Both the position numbers and the translations under genes were made by a program. Shown here piece by piece: positions 33,891 to 42,122 of a stretch of 64,000 nucleotides of DNA. The notes under the pieces were generated by a model that ran no database searches, was not told the DNA's origin, and was given only the letters and a program-made list of their open reading frames with translations. Position 1 is the stretch's first letter. Every line of letters begins with the position of its first letter. The stretch is from contig CAVPMU010000012.1 in the NCBI GenBank assembly GCA_963706535.1, forward strand, positions 496,001 to 560,000, in the 5' to 3' direction. The DNA is from RPQJ01 sp963706535. GTDB lineage: Bacteria > Pseudomonadota > Gammaproteobacteria > Steroidobacterales > Steroidobacteraceae.

Positions 33891-34540
33891 CGCGGCTGCC
33901 CCGGCGCAGGGGCAGGTGCAGGCTCCGGTTGCTTCGGGTTGATGGTGATGCGCACGCCGCCCGGCTCGCTGCCGCCCGGATTCGCCACCACGCGCTGCTT
34001 GCCGATGTCGTAGACGAGCGTGCTGCCGCGGATGACGTTCTGCCCGTCCGTGAGCCAGGCGTCGCCCGTGAGGCGCACCGTGCCTTCCTGTACGTTGTAG
34101 TCGATGGTGCCGGCCTCGCCCTGCGCGAGTTGCTGGCTCTCCTTGAGCCGCTGTTCGAACGACGCGGGAGTGCCCCGGATCAGCGCGCTCACGATCTGGT
34201 TGTTGCGAAAGGTCACGCGGGCGTCCGAGGACGCGAGCTTGCCGTCCGTCACCATGATCTTCACGGCGCCCTTCAGGCTCCAGACCGAATTGTCGAAATT
34301 GAGGCCGGTGGCAGTTGCCTCCTGCGCCTCGACCTGCAGCGGGCCCTGCGTGATCTTCACGCGGCGGAACAGCAGCGTGTTGTTGCGGTAGTCGAAGTCC
34401 GAGGAGGCCGCCTCGAGGTTGATCGGCTCCTGCGACGCGGCCGCGGCAGTGTTCGCCGGGCCGGCGGCGACCGCCAGGGCGCAACAGAGCAGCAGGCCCG
34501 CGTTGCGGCGGCGCGGGGCGTCAGGGATTGAAACGGCCAT
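33887..34540 (-). CDS. lptA: LPS transport periplasmic protein LptA
   Basis: A 217-residue protein with a signal peptide (about residues 1-35, NAGLLLCCALAVAAG, ending NTAAAA) followed by an OstA/LptA beta-jellyroll region: INLEAASSDFDYRNNTLLFR, VKITQGPLQVEAQEA and SLKGAVKIMVTDGKL. LptA forms the periplasmic bridge that carries LPS to the outer membrane. The C-terminus is Pro/Ala-rich, as is common. Its first 20 bases overlap the end of lptC, and its stop overlaps the lptB start. A TAGAAT string at 34550-34555 on this strand could give lptA an internal promoter. Confidence 0.93.
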   Translation of the reverse strand: MAVSIPDAPRRRNAGLLLCCALAVAAGPANTAAAASQEPINLEAASSDFDYRNNTLLFRRVKITQGPLQVEAQEATATGLNFDNSVWSLKGAVKIMVTDGKLASSDARVTFRNNQIVSALIRGTPASFEQRLKESQQLAQGEAGTIDYNVQEGTVRLTGDAWLTDGQNVIRGSTLVYDIGKQRVVANPGGSEPGGVRITINPKQPEPAPAPAPGQPR

Positions 34541-35099
34541 GTACGTTCGATTCTAGCCGGAGAGTTCCGTCGTTCAAAACGACCCGCAGTCCGCGCCCGG
34601 CCAGCTCATGGGGGCCGAACTGCACGGTCACCGGGTCGGTGGTCTGGATGATGCCGCTGCGGGTGTCGTACGCGAGTCGTTCGGTGCGTATCACCGCTGC
34701 GCCGCGCGCCTCGGTTCCCCGCACCTCTACGTTGCCCGAGAGCTGCAGCGAGCCCTGGTCGGCAGGCATGCGACCGCTGTCGGAGGTCACGGTCCAGGTG
34801 CCCGAGGACTCGGTACGGTAGTCGAGCGCGAGGTCGGACAGCAGCACGCTCTGGTCCGCGAGCTGCTGCTCGATGGACTTCGCGCGGACCACCATGCGCG
34901 GCAGTCCGTCGGTGCCCATCTCGGTCATCGTCGCATCGAGCAGGTAGTAGCCGCGCTGCTCGTCCCCGGCGGTCGACTCGATCTCGTCGCCGCCCGGCGC
35001 GATGAAGATGCCGTAGACCAGCGCGAATCCCGCCACGGTCGCGCCGGCCGCCACGAGGCGGCGCCTCAGGAGGCTCTTGCGCTGAGCAGCAGATCGCAT
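34521..35099 (-). CDS. lptC: LPS export bitopic membrane protein LptC
   Basis: A 192-residue protein with one N-terminal membrane helix (about residues 13-33, RLVAAGATVAGFALVYGIF) and a periplasmic beta-jellyroll domain with YYLLDATMTEMGTDG and LSGNVEVRGTEA. LptC docks on LptB2FG and passes LPS to LptA. The start overlaps kdsC by 34 bp and the end overlaps lptA by 20 bp, so kdsC-lptC-lptA-lptB is one tightly packed unit. The family is divergent, and gene order strengthens the call. Confidence 0.92.
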   Translation of the reverse strand: MRSAAQRKSLLRRRLVAAGATVAGFALVYGIFIAPGGDEIESTAGDEQRGYYLLDATMTEMGTDGLPRMVVRAKSIEQQLADQSVLLSDLALDYRTESSGTWTVTSDSGRMPADQGSLQLSGNVEVRGTEARGAAVIRTERLAYDTRSGIIQTTDPVTVQFGPHELAGRGLRVVLNDGTLRLESNVHGRFNP

Positions 35100-35563
35100 A
35101 CGTCGCGTACCGCGCCGAGGCCGCCGGCCGAGGGGGTCACCCAGTGGACTTCGGAATCGAGTGCCGGGTGCGCGTCGGCCACCGCCACCGCGAGCCCGGC
35201 CATGCGCAACATCGGCAGGTCCGGCGTGTCGTCGCCGACGCAGGCGACCTCGTCGGCGTCCACGCCGAGCTGCTGCAGCAGCCGGTCGAGCTCGACCGCC
35301 TTGTCGTCGATGCCCTGGCTCACGTGGCGGATGCCGAGTTCGACCGCGCGGCGCGCGACCGCCGGGGACACACGCCCGGAGATGATCGCGACCGTGATGC
35401 CGGCACGCTGCACCGCCACGAGCCCGGAGCCGTCGCGCACGTGGAAGACCTTGAGTTCCTCGCCGGCAGCCGAGATGTAGAGGCGACCGTCGGTGAGGAC
35501 GCCGTCCACGTCGAGGACCAGCAGCTTCACGCGTCGCGCACGCTCGTGCAGGGCGGCTTCCAT
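35066..35563 (-). CDS. kdsC: 3-deoxy-D-manno-octulosonate 8-phosphate phosphatase
   Basis: KdsC removes phosphate from Kdo-8-phosphate to give Kdo for the LPS inner core. The 165-residue HAD-family protein has the nucleophile motif VLDVDGVLTDG, GITVAIISGR (motif II), the Lys in GIDDKAVEL and CVGDDTPDLPMLR (motif III/IV), and it lacks a cap domain, as KdsC does. The ATG at 35563 lies two bases after the kdsD stop; the frame continues upstream into kdsD in the wrong context. Confidence 0.95.
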   Translation of the reverse strand: MEAALHERARRVKLLVLDVDGVLTDGRLYISAAGEELKVFHVRDGSGLVAVQRAGITVAIISGRVSPAVARRAVELGIRHVSQGIDDKAVELDRLLQQLGVDADEVACVGDDTPDLPMLRMAGLAVAVADAHPALDSEVHWVTPSAGGLGAVRDVCDLLLSARAS

Positions 35564-35565
35564 GA

Positions 35566-36537
35566 CTACATCACTCCCGCGCGCAACAGGTCGTGGACGT
35601 TGAGCGCACCGACCAGCACGCCGTCGTCGTCGACCACGGGCAGGGCGGTGATGCGGTGCTCGTCCATGATGTGCACGGCCTCGGCCGCGAGCATGCGTGG
35701 CCGCGCTACCCGGCACTTGACCGTCATCACGTCGGCCATGCGCGTCGCGTGCACGTCGAGCTGCCGGTCGAGCGCGCGGCGCAGGTCGCCGTCGGTGAAG
35801 ATCCCGAGCACCTTGCGCTCCGCATCGACGATGGTCGTCATGCCGAGTCCCTTGCGGCTCATCTCGAGCAGCCCGGCGCTGAGCAGCGTCCCGGGTCCCA
35901 CGGCGGGCAGCTCGTCGCCGCGACGCATGACCTCGTCCACGTGCAGCAGCAGCCGCCGGCCCAGCGTGCCGCCGGGGTGGGAGCGCGCGAAGTCCTGCTC
36001 GGTGAAGCCGCGCGCCTCGAGCATCGCCACCGCCAGCGCGTCGCCCATCGCGAGCGCCGCCGTGGTGCTGGCCGTTGGCGCGAGGTTGAGCGGGCAGGCC
36101 TCGGCGGGGACGCTGACGTCCAGGGTCACGGTCGCATGGCGGGCGAGGGTGGAGGCGTGGTTGCCGGTGAGCGCGATCAACGGCACGTCGAGGCGCTTGA
36201 TCACGGGCAGGATGGTGAGCAGCTCGTCGGTCTCGCCGGAGTTCGACAGCGCCAGCACCACGTCCCTGGCCGTGATCATGCCGATGTCGCCGTGGATCGC
36301 TTCCGCCGGGTGCAGGAAGAACGACGGGCTGCCGGTGCTCGCGAGCGTCGCCGCGATCTTGCTGCCCACGTGCCCCGATTTGCCCATGCCGGTGACCACG
36401 ATGCGGCCCTCGCAGGCCAGCATCAGGCGACAGGCCCGGGCGAAATCCTCGCCGAGGCGGTGCTCGAGCGCCGCGACGGCGGCTGCCTCGGTGGCCAGTA
36501 CACGGCGGCCGCGGGCGATGAGAGGGTCGGAGGGCAT
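35566..36537 (-). CDS. kdsD: Arabinose-5-phosphate isomerase
   Basis: KdsD converts ribulose-5-phosphate to arabinose-5-phosphate, the first step of Kdo synthesis. The 323-residue protein has a SIS sugar isomerase domain (about residues 40-175, with VVTGMGKSGHVGSKIAATL, FFLHPAEAIHGDIGM and LALSNSGETDELL) and two C-terminal CBS domains (about 205-320). This is the standard KdsD/GutQ layout. It is the first gene of the kds-lpt-rpoN-hpf-rapZ run and diverges from ibaG across a gap filled by heptad element H. Confidence 0.96.
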   Translation of the reverse strand: MPSDPLIARGRRVLATEAAAVAALEHRLGEDFARACRLMLACEGRIVVTGMGKSGHVGSKIAATLASTGSPSFFLHPAEAIHGDIGMITARDVVLALSNSGETDELLTILPVIKRLDVPLIALTGNHASTLARHATVTLDVSVPAEACPLNLAPTASTTAALAMGDALAVAMLEARGFTEQDFARSHPGGTLGRRLLLHVDEVMRRGDELPAVGPGTLLSAGLLEMSRKGLGMTTIVDAERKVLGIFTDGDLRRALDRQLDVHATRMADVMTVKCRVARPRMLAAEAVHIMDEHRITALPVVDDDGVLVGALNVHDLLRAGVM

Positions 36538-36542
36538 GAAGA

Positions 36543-36678
36543 AGGCTGAGGGCTGTGGGCTGTAGGCTGTGGGTAAGAACGCAATTCTGGGACCACAGTC
36601 TACAGCCTGCCGCCCTCCGGCTTCCTACCCTCAGCCTTCAGCCCACAGCCCACAGCCCTCAGCCTACCGCCCACAGCC
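36543..36678. repeat. Heptad element H in the kdsD-ibaG divergent gap
   Basis: The left arm (36543-36573) is GGCTGAG/GGCTGTG/GGCTGTA. The short core GTAAGAACGCAATTCTGGGACCAC differs from the other cores. The right arm (36594-36678) is a degenerate run of CTACAGC, CCCTCAG, CCCACAG and CCTACCG units. Most of the divergent promoter region is occupied by this element, so promoters for both flanking operons must lie within or beside it. Confidence 0.85.
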
Positions 36679-36722
36679 TCTTCCGCTACACTGTTTGGCC
36701 CATTGCCGGAGACTTTCCGCCC

Positions 36723-36980
36723 ATGACTGCCGACGAGGTTACCCAGCTGATCCAGGCGGGCCTGCCGGACGCCCGCATCCGCGTGCAGACGGACGACGAC
36801 ACGCATTTCGAGGCCGTCGTCATCACGCCCCGGTTCGAGGGCAAGCGGTCGATTCAGCGCCACCAGCTCGTTTACGCCGGGCTCGGTCCGCGCATGGGCC
36901 GCGAGGTGCACGCACTGTCGATCCAGGCCTACACCCCCGCGGAATGGCAGGCGGCCGGCGGCGGTCCCGACCCGGTCTAA
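36723..36980 (+). CDS. ibaG: BolA-family protein IbaG
   Basis: An 85-residue BolA-like protein with VTQLIQAGLPDARIRVQTDDDTHFEAVVI and the family helix and RHQLVYAGLGPRM, including the conserved His that helps bind a [2Fe-2S] cluster with a monothiol glutaredoxin. The H-x-F (THFEAVV) placement is that of the IbaG/YrbA subgroup, and the location just before murA is conserved. GGAG lies 11 bases before the ATG. It is the first gene after the divergent gap. Confidence 0.93.
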   Translation: MTADEVTQLIQAGLPDARIRVQTDDDTHFEAVVITPRFEGKRSIQRHQLVYAGLGPRMGREVHALSIQAYTPAEWQAAGGGPDPV

Positions 36981-36991
36981 AGGACAACGAC

Positions 36992-38251
36992 TTGGACAAG
37001 CTGCAGATTCGCGGCGGCGTGCCGCTCGACGGCGAGGTCCGGATATCCGGTGCCAAGAACGCCACCCTGCCGATCCTCGCCGGCGCGCTGCTCGCCGACG
37101 GGCCGGTGAACATCGGCAACGTGCCACACCTGCGCGACGTGACCACCATGATCCAGCTGCTCGGCCGCATGGGCGCGAGCGTCACGGTGGACGAACGCAT
37201 GCGCATCGAGGTCGACCCGCGCACGACCCGCGAGACCTTCGCGCCCTACGAGCTGGTGAAGACCATGCGGGCCGCGATCCTCGTGCTCGGGCCGCTGGTC
37301 GCCCGGTACGGCTCCGCCAACGTCTCGCTGCCCGGCGGCTGTGCCATCGGCGCACGGCCGGTGAACATCCACGTCGCCGGCCTGCAGGCGATGGGCGCCG
37401 ACGTGGTCATCGAGAACGGCTACATCAAGGCCCGCTCGGGGCGGCTGAAGGGCGCCCGGATCGTGATGGACACGGTCACGGTGACCGGCACCGAGAACCT
37501 GATGATGGCCGCAGCGCTGGCGGAGGGCCGCACCATCCTCGAGAACTCCGCGCGCGAGCCCGAGATCGTCGACCTCGCGCTGTTCCTCAATTCGATGGGC
37601 GCAAGGGTGAGCGGGTACGGCACGCCGACCATCGTGGTCGACGGCGTCGAGTCGCTGCACGGCACGAGCTACAACGTCCTGCCGGACCGAATCGAGGCGG
37701 GCACCTACCTGGTCGCGGGCGCGATCACGCGCGGGCGCGTCAAGGCCAAGGGTGCCCGGGCCGAGGACCTCGATGCGGTGCTGGCCAAGCTGGAGGAGGC
37801 GGGTGCGATCGTCACGCGGGGCGACGGATTCGTCGAGGTGGACATGCAAGGGCGCCGGCCAAGGGCCGTGGACATCCGCACCGCGCCCCATCCGGGATTC
37901 CCGACCGACATGCAGGCCCAGTTCGCAGCCCTGAACACGGTGGCCGAGGGCGTGGGGACGATCGTCGAGACGATCTTCGAGAACCGCTTCATGCACATGC
38001 TCGAAATGCGACGCATGGGCGCCGACATCCGCATCGAGGGCAACACGGCCATCGTCAAGGGCGTCCCGCGCCTGACGGCCGCTCCCGTCATGGCCACCGA
38101 CCTGCGCGCCTCCGCGAGCCTGGTGCTCGCCGGCCTGGTCGCCGAGGGCACGACCGAGATCGAGCGCATCTACCACATCGATCGCGGCTACGAGTGCATC
38201 GAGGAGAAGCTGCAGGGGCTCGGGGCGCAGATAAAGAGGACGGCCGCGTAG
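36992..38251 (+). CDS. murA: UDP-N-acetylglucosamine 1-carboxyvinyltransferase
   Basis: MurA transfers enolpyruvate from PEP to UDP-GlcNAc, the committed step of peptidoglycan synthesis and the target of fosfomycin. The 419-residue protein has SGAKNATLPILAGALLADG at the N-terminus, the active-site loop PGGCAIGARPVNIH with Cys117, TENLMMAAALAEG and HPGFPTDMQAQF. The Cys form is fosfomycin-sensitive in other species. The start is a TTG at 36992, chosen because AGGA at 36981-36984 is well spaced and MDKLQIRGG is the conserved N-terminus. It follows ibaG by 11 bp. Confidence 0.97.
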   Translation: MDKLQIRGGVPLDGEVRISGAKNATLPILAGALLADGPVNIGNVPHLRDVTTMIQLLGRMGASVTVDERMRIEVDPRTTRETFAPYELVKTMRAAILVLGPLVARYGSANVSLPGGCAIGARPVNIHVAGLQAMGADVVIENGYIKARSGRLKGARIVMDTVTVTGTENLMMAAALAEGRTILENSAREPEIVDLALFLNSMGARVSGYGTPTIVVDGVESLHGTSYNVLPDRIEAGTYLVAGAITRGRVKAKGARAEDLDAVLAKLEEAGAIVTRGDGFVEVDMQGRRPRAVDIRTAPHPGFPTDMQAQFAALNTVAEGVGTIVETIFENRFMHMLEMRRMGADIRIEGNTAIVKGVPRLTAAPVMATDLRASASLVLAGLVAEGTTEIERIYHIDRGYECIEEKLQGLGAQIKRTAA

Positions 38252-38354
38252 GAAAGTGACTAATGATCAATGACTAGGGGGTAGTGAAGAGGCCGGCGCG
38301 CCGGCCGATCCGCCTCCCCACCACCCCCTGATCATTAGTCATTGGTCACTTTCC
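38251..38354. repeat. Heptad element I between murA and petA
   Basis: The left arm at 38251-38280 is built from TGACTAA/TGATCAA/TGACTAG units and the right arm at 38325-38354 from GATCATT/AGTCATT/GGTCACT units. The arms are complementary, but the two middle heptads are in swapped order. The core holds a perfect 16-bp palindrome, GGCCGGCGCGCCGGCC (38291-38306), and matches the core of element C. This is the most AT-rich version of the family. Confidence 0.9.
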
Positions 38355-38409
38355 GTGCCGGTCGCCGGCGCGGCGCTTCCCCGCCTACCGTCGGGCCCCC
38401 TCCGCCGCT

Positions 38410-38415
38410 TATAAT
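38410..38415 (+). promoter_or_regulatory. Candidate -10 box for petABC
   Basis: TATAAT at 38410-38415, a perfect consensus hexamer in otherwise GC-rich sequence, lies 68 bp before the petA start. The -35 region (about 38387) is not recognisable. Confidence 0.55.
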
Positions 38416-38483
38416 GCCGTGCTGCCCGCGGCGGCCCCCAAGACCGCCCTGCAAGCACCCGATTCCGCCGAGGAGATCGCTGG

Positions 38484-39074
38484 ATGACCGAAGAAGTCGA
38501 TACGGGCAGGCGCCACTTCCTGACCGTCGCCACAGTCGCGACCGGCGCCGTAGGCGCAGCGTTCGTCGCCGTACCCTTCCTGGCCTCCTGGAAGCCGAGT
38601 GCCCGCGCCAAGGCGATGGGCGCACCGGTCGAGGTGGACATCGGCAAGCTCGACGCGGGCGGCATGATCAAGGTTGAGTGGCGCGGCAAGGCGATCTTCA
38701 TCGTCCATCGCACCCCGCAGATGCTCGGCCAGATCGAGGGCATCGACGGCGAGCTGCGCGACCCCGGCTCCAGCGAATCCGAGCAGCCCGAGTTCGCCAG
38801 GAACCCGGCGCGCGCCCTGAAGCCCGAGTACCTCGTGCTGGTGGGCGTGTGCACCCACCTCGGCTGCGCGCCACTCGACAAGTTCGCGCCGGGCGACGTC
38901 ACGGTGGGCGCGGACTGGCAGGGCGGCTTCTTCTGCCCCTGCCACGGCTCCAAGTTCGACCTGTCGGGCCGCGTCTTCAAGGACGTGCCGGCCCCGACCA
39001 ACCTGCCGGTGCCGCCGTACCGCTACCTGAGCGACACGCGGATCCTCATCGGCGCTGAAGCGGGGAATGCGTGA
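38484..39074 (+). CDS. petA: Ubiquinol-cytochrome c reductase, Rieske iron-sulfur subunit
   Basis: The [2Fe-2S] subunit of the bc1 complex, 196 residues. The N-terminus has a twin-arginine motif (TGRRHFLTVAT) and one membrane helix (about residues 14-34), so it is Tat-inserted. The cluster-binding boxes are CTHLGC (Cys123, His125, Cys128) and CPCHGSKFD (Cys151, Cys153, His154). It takes electrons from ubiquinol to cytochrome c1. It heads petABC; its stop overlaps the petB start as TGATG. Confidence 0.97.
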   Translation: MTEEVDTGRRHFLTVATVATGAVGAAFVAVPFLASWKPSARAKAMGAPVEVDIGKLDAGGMIKVEWRGKAIFIVHRTPQMLGQIEGIDGELRDPGSSESEQPEFARNPARALKPEYLVLVGVCTHLGCAPLDKFAPGDVTVGADWQGGFFCPCHGSKFDLSGRVFKDVPAPTNLPVPPYRYLSDTRILIGAEAGNA

Positions 39075-40336
39075 TGGGCAGCAGCAGCCAGACCGCCAGG
39101 ACCGGCGGCGGGCGCCTCCAGGCGCTCGTCGGGTGGATCGACGACCGGTTCCCGTTGACCAAGCTCTGGAAGGAGCAGGTCGCCGAGTACTACGCGCCGA
39201 AGAACATGGACTTCTGGTACTTCTTCGGCTCGCTCGCGCTGATGGTGCTGGTGATCCAGATCCTCACCGGCATCTTCCTCACGATGAACTACAAGCCCTC
39301 GGCGGCCGAGGCCTTCAGTTCCGTCGAATACATCATGCGCGACGTGGAGTGGGGCTGGCTGATCCGGTACATGCACTCGACCGGCGCCTCGGCCTTCTTC
39401 ATCGTCGTCTACCTGCACATGTTCCGCGCGCTGCTGTACGGGTCGTACCAGAAGCCGCGCGAGCTGCTGTGGATCTTCGGCATGCTGATCTACTTCGCGC
39501 TGATGGCCGAGGCGTTCATGGGCTACCTGCTGCCCTGGGGCAACATGTCCTACTGGGGCGCGCAGGTGATCGTGTCGCTGTTCGGCGCCATCCCGGTGGT
39601 GGGCGATTCGCTGACCGAGTGGATCCGCGGCGACTTCTACATCTCCAACGTCACGCTGAACCGCTTCTTCGCGCTGCACGTGATCGCGATCCCGCTCGCG
39701 CTCGTCTTCCTCGTCATCGCGCACCTCATGGCGCTGCACGAGGTGGGCTCGAACAATCCCGACGGCGTCGAGATCAAGAAGGTCAAGGGTCCGGACGGCA
39801 TTCCGCTCGACGGCATCCCCTTCCACCCGTACTACACGGTGAAGGACCTCGTCGGCGTCGGCGTGTTCCTGATCATCTTCTGCCTGATCATCTTCTTCGC
39901 CCCGACCATGGGCGGCTACTTCCTCGAGCACGCCAACTTCGAGCCGGCGAACGCGCTGCAGACGCCGCCGCACATCGCGCCGGTGTGGTACTTCACGCCG
40001 TTCTACGCGATCCTGCGCTCGGTGCCGAACAAGCCGATGGGCGCGGCGCTGATGGGCCTCGCGGTGCTGCTGTTCGTGTTCCTGCCGTGGCTCGACCGCG
40101 GCAAGGTGAAGGCGTACCGCTACCGCGGGCCGCTGTTCAAGTTCTTCCTGATCTCCTTCGCGATCAGTTTCCTCGCGCTCGGCTACCTCGGGCTGCAGCC
40201 GGCCACCCCGCTGTACACGAACATCGCGCGGGTGTTCTCGGTGGTCTACTTCGCGTTCTTCCTGCTGATGCCGTGGTACACGAGCATCGACGAGACCAAG
40301 CCCGTGCCGACCAGGGTGACCTACCATGCGCACTAA
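39074..40336 (+). CDS. petB: Cytochrome b of the bc1 complex
   Basis: A 420-residue cytochrome b with about eight to nine membrane helices. Haem-ligating His pairs are seen in YMHSTGASAFFIVVYLHMFR and ALHVIAIPLALVFLVIAHL. The Qo-site motif reads PVWY (residues 303-306) rather than the mitochondrial and alphaproteobacterial PEWY; PVWY is, to my knowledge, the usual form in beta- and gammaproteobacteria. The complex oxidises ubiquinol and pumps protons. A GTG at 39071 is a possible alternative start; the ATG overlapping the petA stop is preferred. The last 11 bases overlap petC. Confidence 0.97.
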   Translation: MGSSSQTARTGGGRLQALVGWIDDRFPLTKLWKEQVAEYYAPKNMDFWYFFGSLALMVLVIQILTGIFLTMNYKPSAAEAFSSVEYIMRDVEWGWLIRYMHSTGASAFFIVVYLHMFRALLYGSYQKPRELLWIFGMLIYFALMAEAFMGYLLPWGNMSYWGAQVIVSLFGAIPVVGDSLTEWIRGDFYISNVTLNRFFALHVIAIPLALVFLVIAHLMALHEVGSNNPDGVEIKKVKGPDGIPLDGIPFHPYYTVKDLVGVGVFLIIFCLIIFFAPTMGGYFLEHANFEPANALQTPPHIAPVWYFTPFYAILRSVPNKPMGAALMGLAVLLFVFLPWLDRGKVKAYRYRGPLFKFFLISFAISFLALGYLGLQPATPLYTNIARVFSVVYFAFFLLMPWYTSIDETKPVPTRVTYHAH

Positions 40337-41066
40337 GCTTCTCGTCCTCGTGGCCGCGCTGGCCCCCGTCGCCGCGTTCGCGGCCGGCGGCGCGGCGCAC
40401 CTCGATCACGCCAACGTCGACGTGTCGAACAAGGCCTCGCTGCAGCGTGGCGCGGCGAACTTCGTCAACTACTGCCTGGGCTGTCACTCGGCGAAATACG
40501 TCCGCTACAACCGGATGGCGGCCGACATCGGCCTCACCGAGCAGCAGCTGATCGACAACCTGATGTTCACCGGCGAGCGGCCGCACGACACGATGCGCAT
40601 CGGCATGAACCCGGACGACGCCAAGCGCTGGTTCGGCGTGGTGCCGCCCGACCTGTCGCTCATCGCGCGCAGCCGCGGCGCGGACTACCTCTACACCTTC
40701 CTGCGCGCGTTCTACGCCGACCCGTCGAAGCCCACGGGCGTGAACAACCTCGTGCTGCCCGGCACGGCCATGCCGCACGTGCTGTGGGAGCTGCAGGGCG
40801 TCCAGGAAGCCGTCTGGGAAGGCCACGTCGACGCGCAGGGCAACGCCCAGAAGGTTTTCAAGGAGTTCACGCTCGCCACGCCGGGCTCGCTCGGCCCCGA
40901 GGAGTACGACGCGTTCGTGCGCGACACCGTGAACTTCCTCGAGTACGTCGCGGAGCCGGCCCAGCTGCAGCGCAAGTCGCTCGGCTTCCCGGTGATCGCG
41001 TTCCTGGTCTTCTTCACGCTGCTGGCGTACCTGCTGAAGAAGGAATACTGGAAGGACGTCAGGTAA
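40326..41066 (+). CDS. petC: Cytochrome c1 of the bc1 complex
   Basis: A 246-residue c-type cytochrome with a signal peptide (residues 1-19, LLVLVAALAPVAAFAA), the haem site CLGCH (Cys50, Cys53, His54), the likely Met ligand in PGTAMPHVLW and a C-terminal membrane anchor (about residues 221-241) ending KKEYWKDVR. It passes electrons from the Rieske protein to soluble cytochrome c. It is the third gene of petABC, overlapping petB, and sspA follows after 25 bp. Confidence 0.97.
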   Translation: MRTKLLVLVAALAPVAAFAAGGAAHLDHANVDVSNKASLQRGAANFVNYCLGCHSAKYVRYNRMAADIGLTEQQLIDNLMFTGERPHDTMRIGMNPDDAKRWFGVVPPDLSLIARSRGADYLYTFLRAFYADPSKPTGVNNLVLPGTAMPHVLWELQGVQEAVWEGHVDAQGNAQKVFKEFTLATPGSLGPEEYDAFVRDTVNFLEYVAEPAQLQRKSLGFPVIAFLVFFTLLAYLLKKEYWKDVR

Positions 41067-41091
41067 GCGGCAAGGGGAGGGTGACCCGGGC

Positions 41092-41691
41092 GTGATGACG
41101 CTGTTTTCCCGCGGCGACGATCCCCATTCCCACCGGGTCCGCATCGTGGTCGCGGTGAAGGCGCTCGAGGTGCGGGTGGTCGAGTCCGACCCGGCGCGCC
41201 CGCCCGAGGACCTGATCGACCTCAACCCCTACCAGACCGTGCCCACGCTCGTGGACCGGGAGCTCGTGGTCTACGAGTCCGGCATCATCTGCGAGTACCT
41301 CGACGAGCGCTTTCCCGCGCCGTCGCTGATGCCCACGGACCCGGCGGCGCGCGCCCAGGCGCGGGTGGCGCTGCACCGCATCGAGCAGGACTGGTACGCA
41401 CACGTGCCGGTGCTCGAGGCGGGCGAGCGGCGCGAGCAGCAGCGGGCGCGCCGCCTGTTGCTCGAAAGCGTGCTCGCGGTCGAGCCTCTGTTCCGCATCA
41501 AGCCCTGGTTCCTCGCCGACCAGTTCTCGCTGCTCGACGCCACCGTGGCGCCGATCCTCTGGCGCCTGCCGCACTGGCAGGTCGAGCTGCCCGCCGCCGC
41601 GCAGGCGGTGCAGCGCTATGGGCAGAAGGTCTTCGCGCGCCCGTCCTTCCTCGCGAGTCTGTCGGAGGCGGAACGGGAGATGCGGCATTGA
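41092..41691 (+). CDS. sspA: Stringent starvation protein A
   Basis: A 199-residue glutathione-S-transferase-fold protein that binds RNA polymerase and alters transcription under stress in E. coli. The N-terminal thioredoxin-like half includes PYQTVPTLVDRELVVYESGIICEYLDERFP; the C-terminal helical half has PWFLADQFSLLDATVAPILWRL. It starts at GTG 41092 or the adjacent ATG 41095; GGGGAGGG lies at 41073-41080. It follows petABC, a conserved arrangement in beta- and gammaproteobacteria, and its stop overlaps the sspB start as TTGA. Confidence 0.94.
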   Translation: MMTLFSRGDDPHSHRVRIVVAVKALEVRVVESDPARPPEDLIDLNPYQTVPTLVDRELVVYESGIICEYLDERFPAPSLMPTDPAARAQARVALHRIEQDWYAHVPVLEAGERREQQRARRLLLESVLAVEPLFRIKPWFLADQFSLLDATVAPILWRLPHWQVELPAAAQAVQRYGQKVFARPSFLASLSEAEREMRH

Positions 41692-42122
41692 AGTCGCGCC
41701 GGCCGTACCTGCTGCGCGCGATGCACGAGTGGATCAGCGAGAGCAACTGCACTCCCCACATCGTCGTGGACGCCGGCGTGGCGGGCGTCGAAGTGCCGCG
41801 CCAGTACGTGCGCGACGGCAAGATCGTCCTGAACATCAGCTGGAGCGCGACCGGGCAACTCACGCTCGGCAACGAGGAGATCAGCTTCAGCGGCCGTTTC
41901 GGCGGCTCTCCCATGACGGTGCGCATCCCGCTCGAGGCCCTGCTCGCCATCTACGCGCGCGAGACCGGCCAGGGGATGATCTTCACGGACGACGAGGGCA
42001 GCCCGCCGCCGGCGGCGGAGGCCGGTCCGGAGGCAGCGCCTGCGGCCGGGCCGGGGTCCGGGTCCGAACCGGCGCCGAAGGGCAAGGGGAAGGGCAGGGC
42101 GACGCTGAAGGTGGTCAAGTAG
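41688..42122 (+). CDS. sspB: ClpXP adaptor protein SspB
   Basis: A 144-residue adaptor that delivers SsrA-tagged proteins to ClpXP. The folded domain (about residues 3-100) has RRPYLLRAMHEWI, PRQYVRDGKIVLNISW and FSGRFGGSPMTVRIPLEALLAIYARE. A disordered Pro/Ala/Gly linker follows, and the C-terminus RATLKVVK is the conserved ClpX-binding tail. The start is a TTG overlapping the sspA stop, required because the conserved RRPYLLRA lies before the first ATG. It is convergent with yraN across heptad element J. Confidence 0.95.
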   Translation: MKSRRPYLLRAMHEWISESNCTPHIVVDAGVAGVEVPRQYVRDGKIVLNISWSATGQLTLGNEEISFSGRFGGSPMTVRIPLEALLAIYARETGQGMIFTDDEGSPPPAAEAGPEAAPAAGPGSGSEPAPKGKGKGRATLKVVK

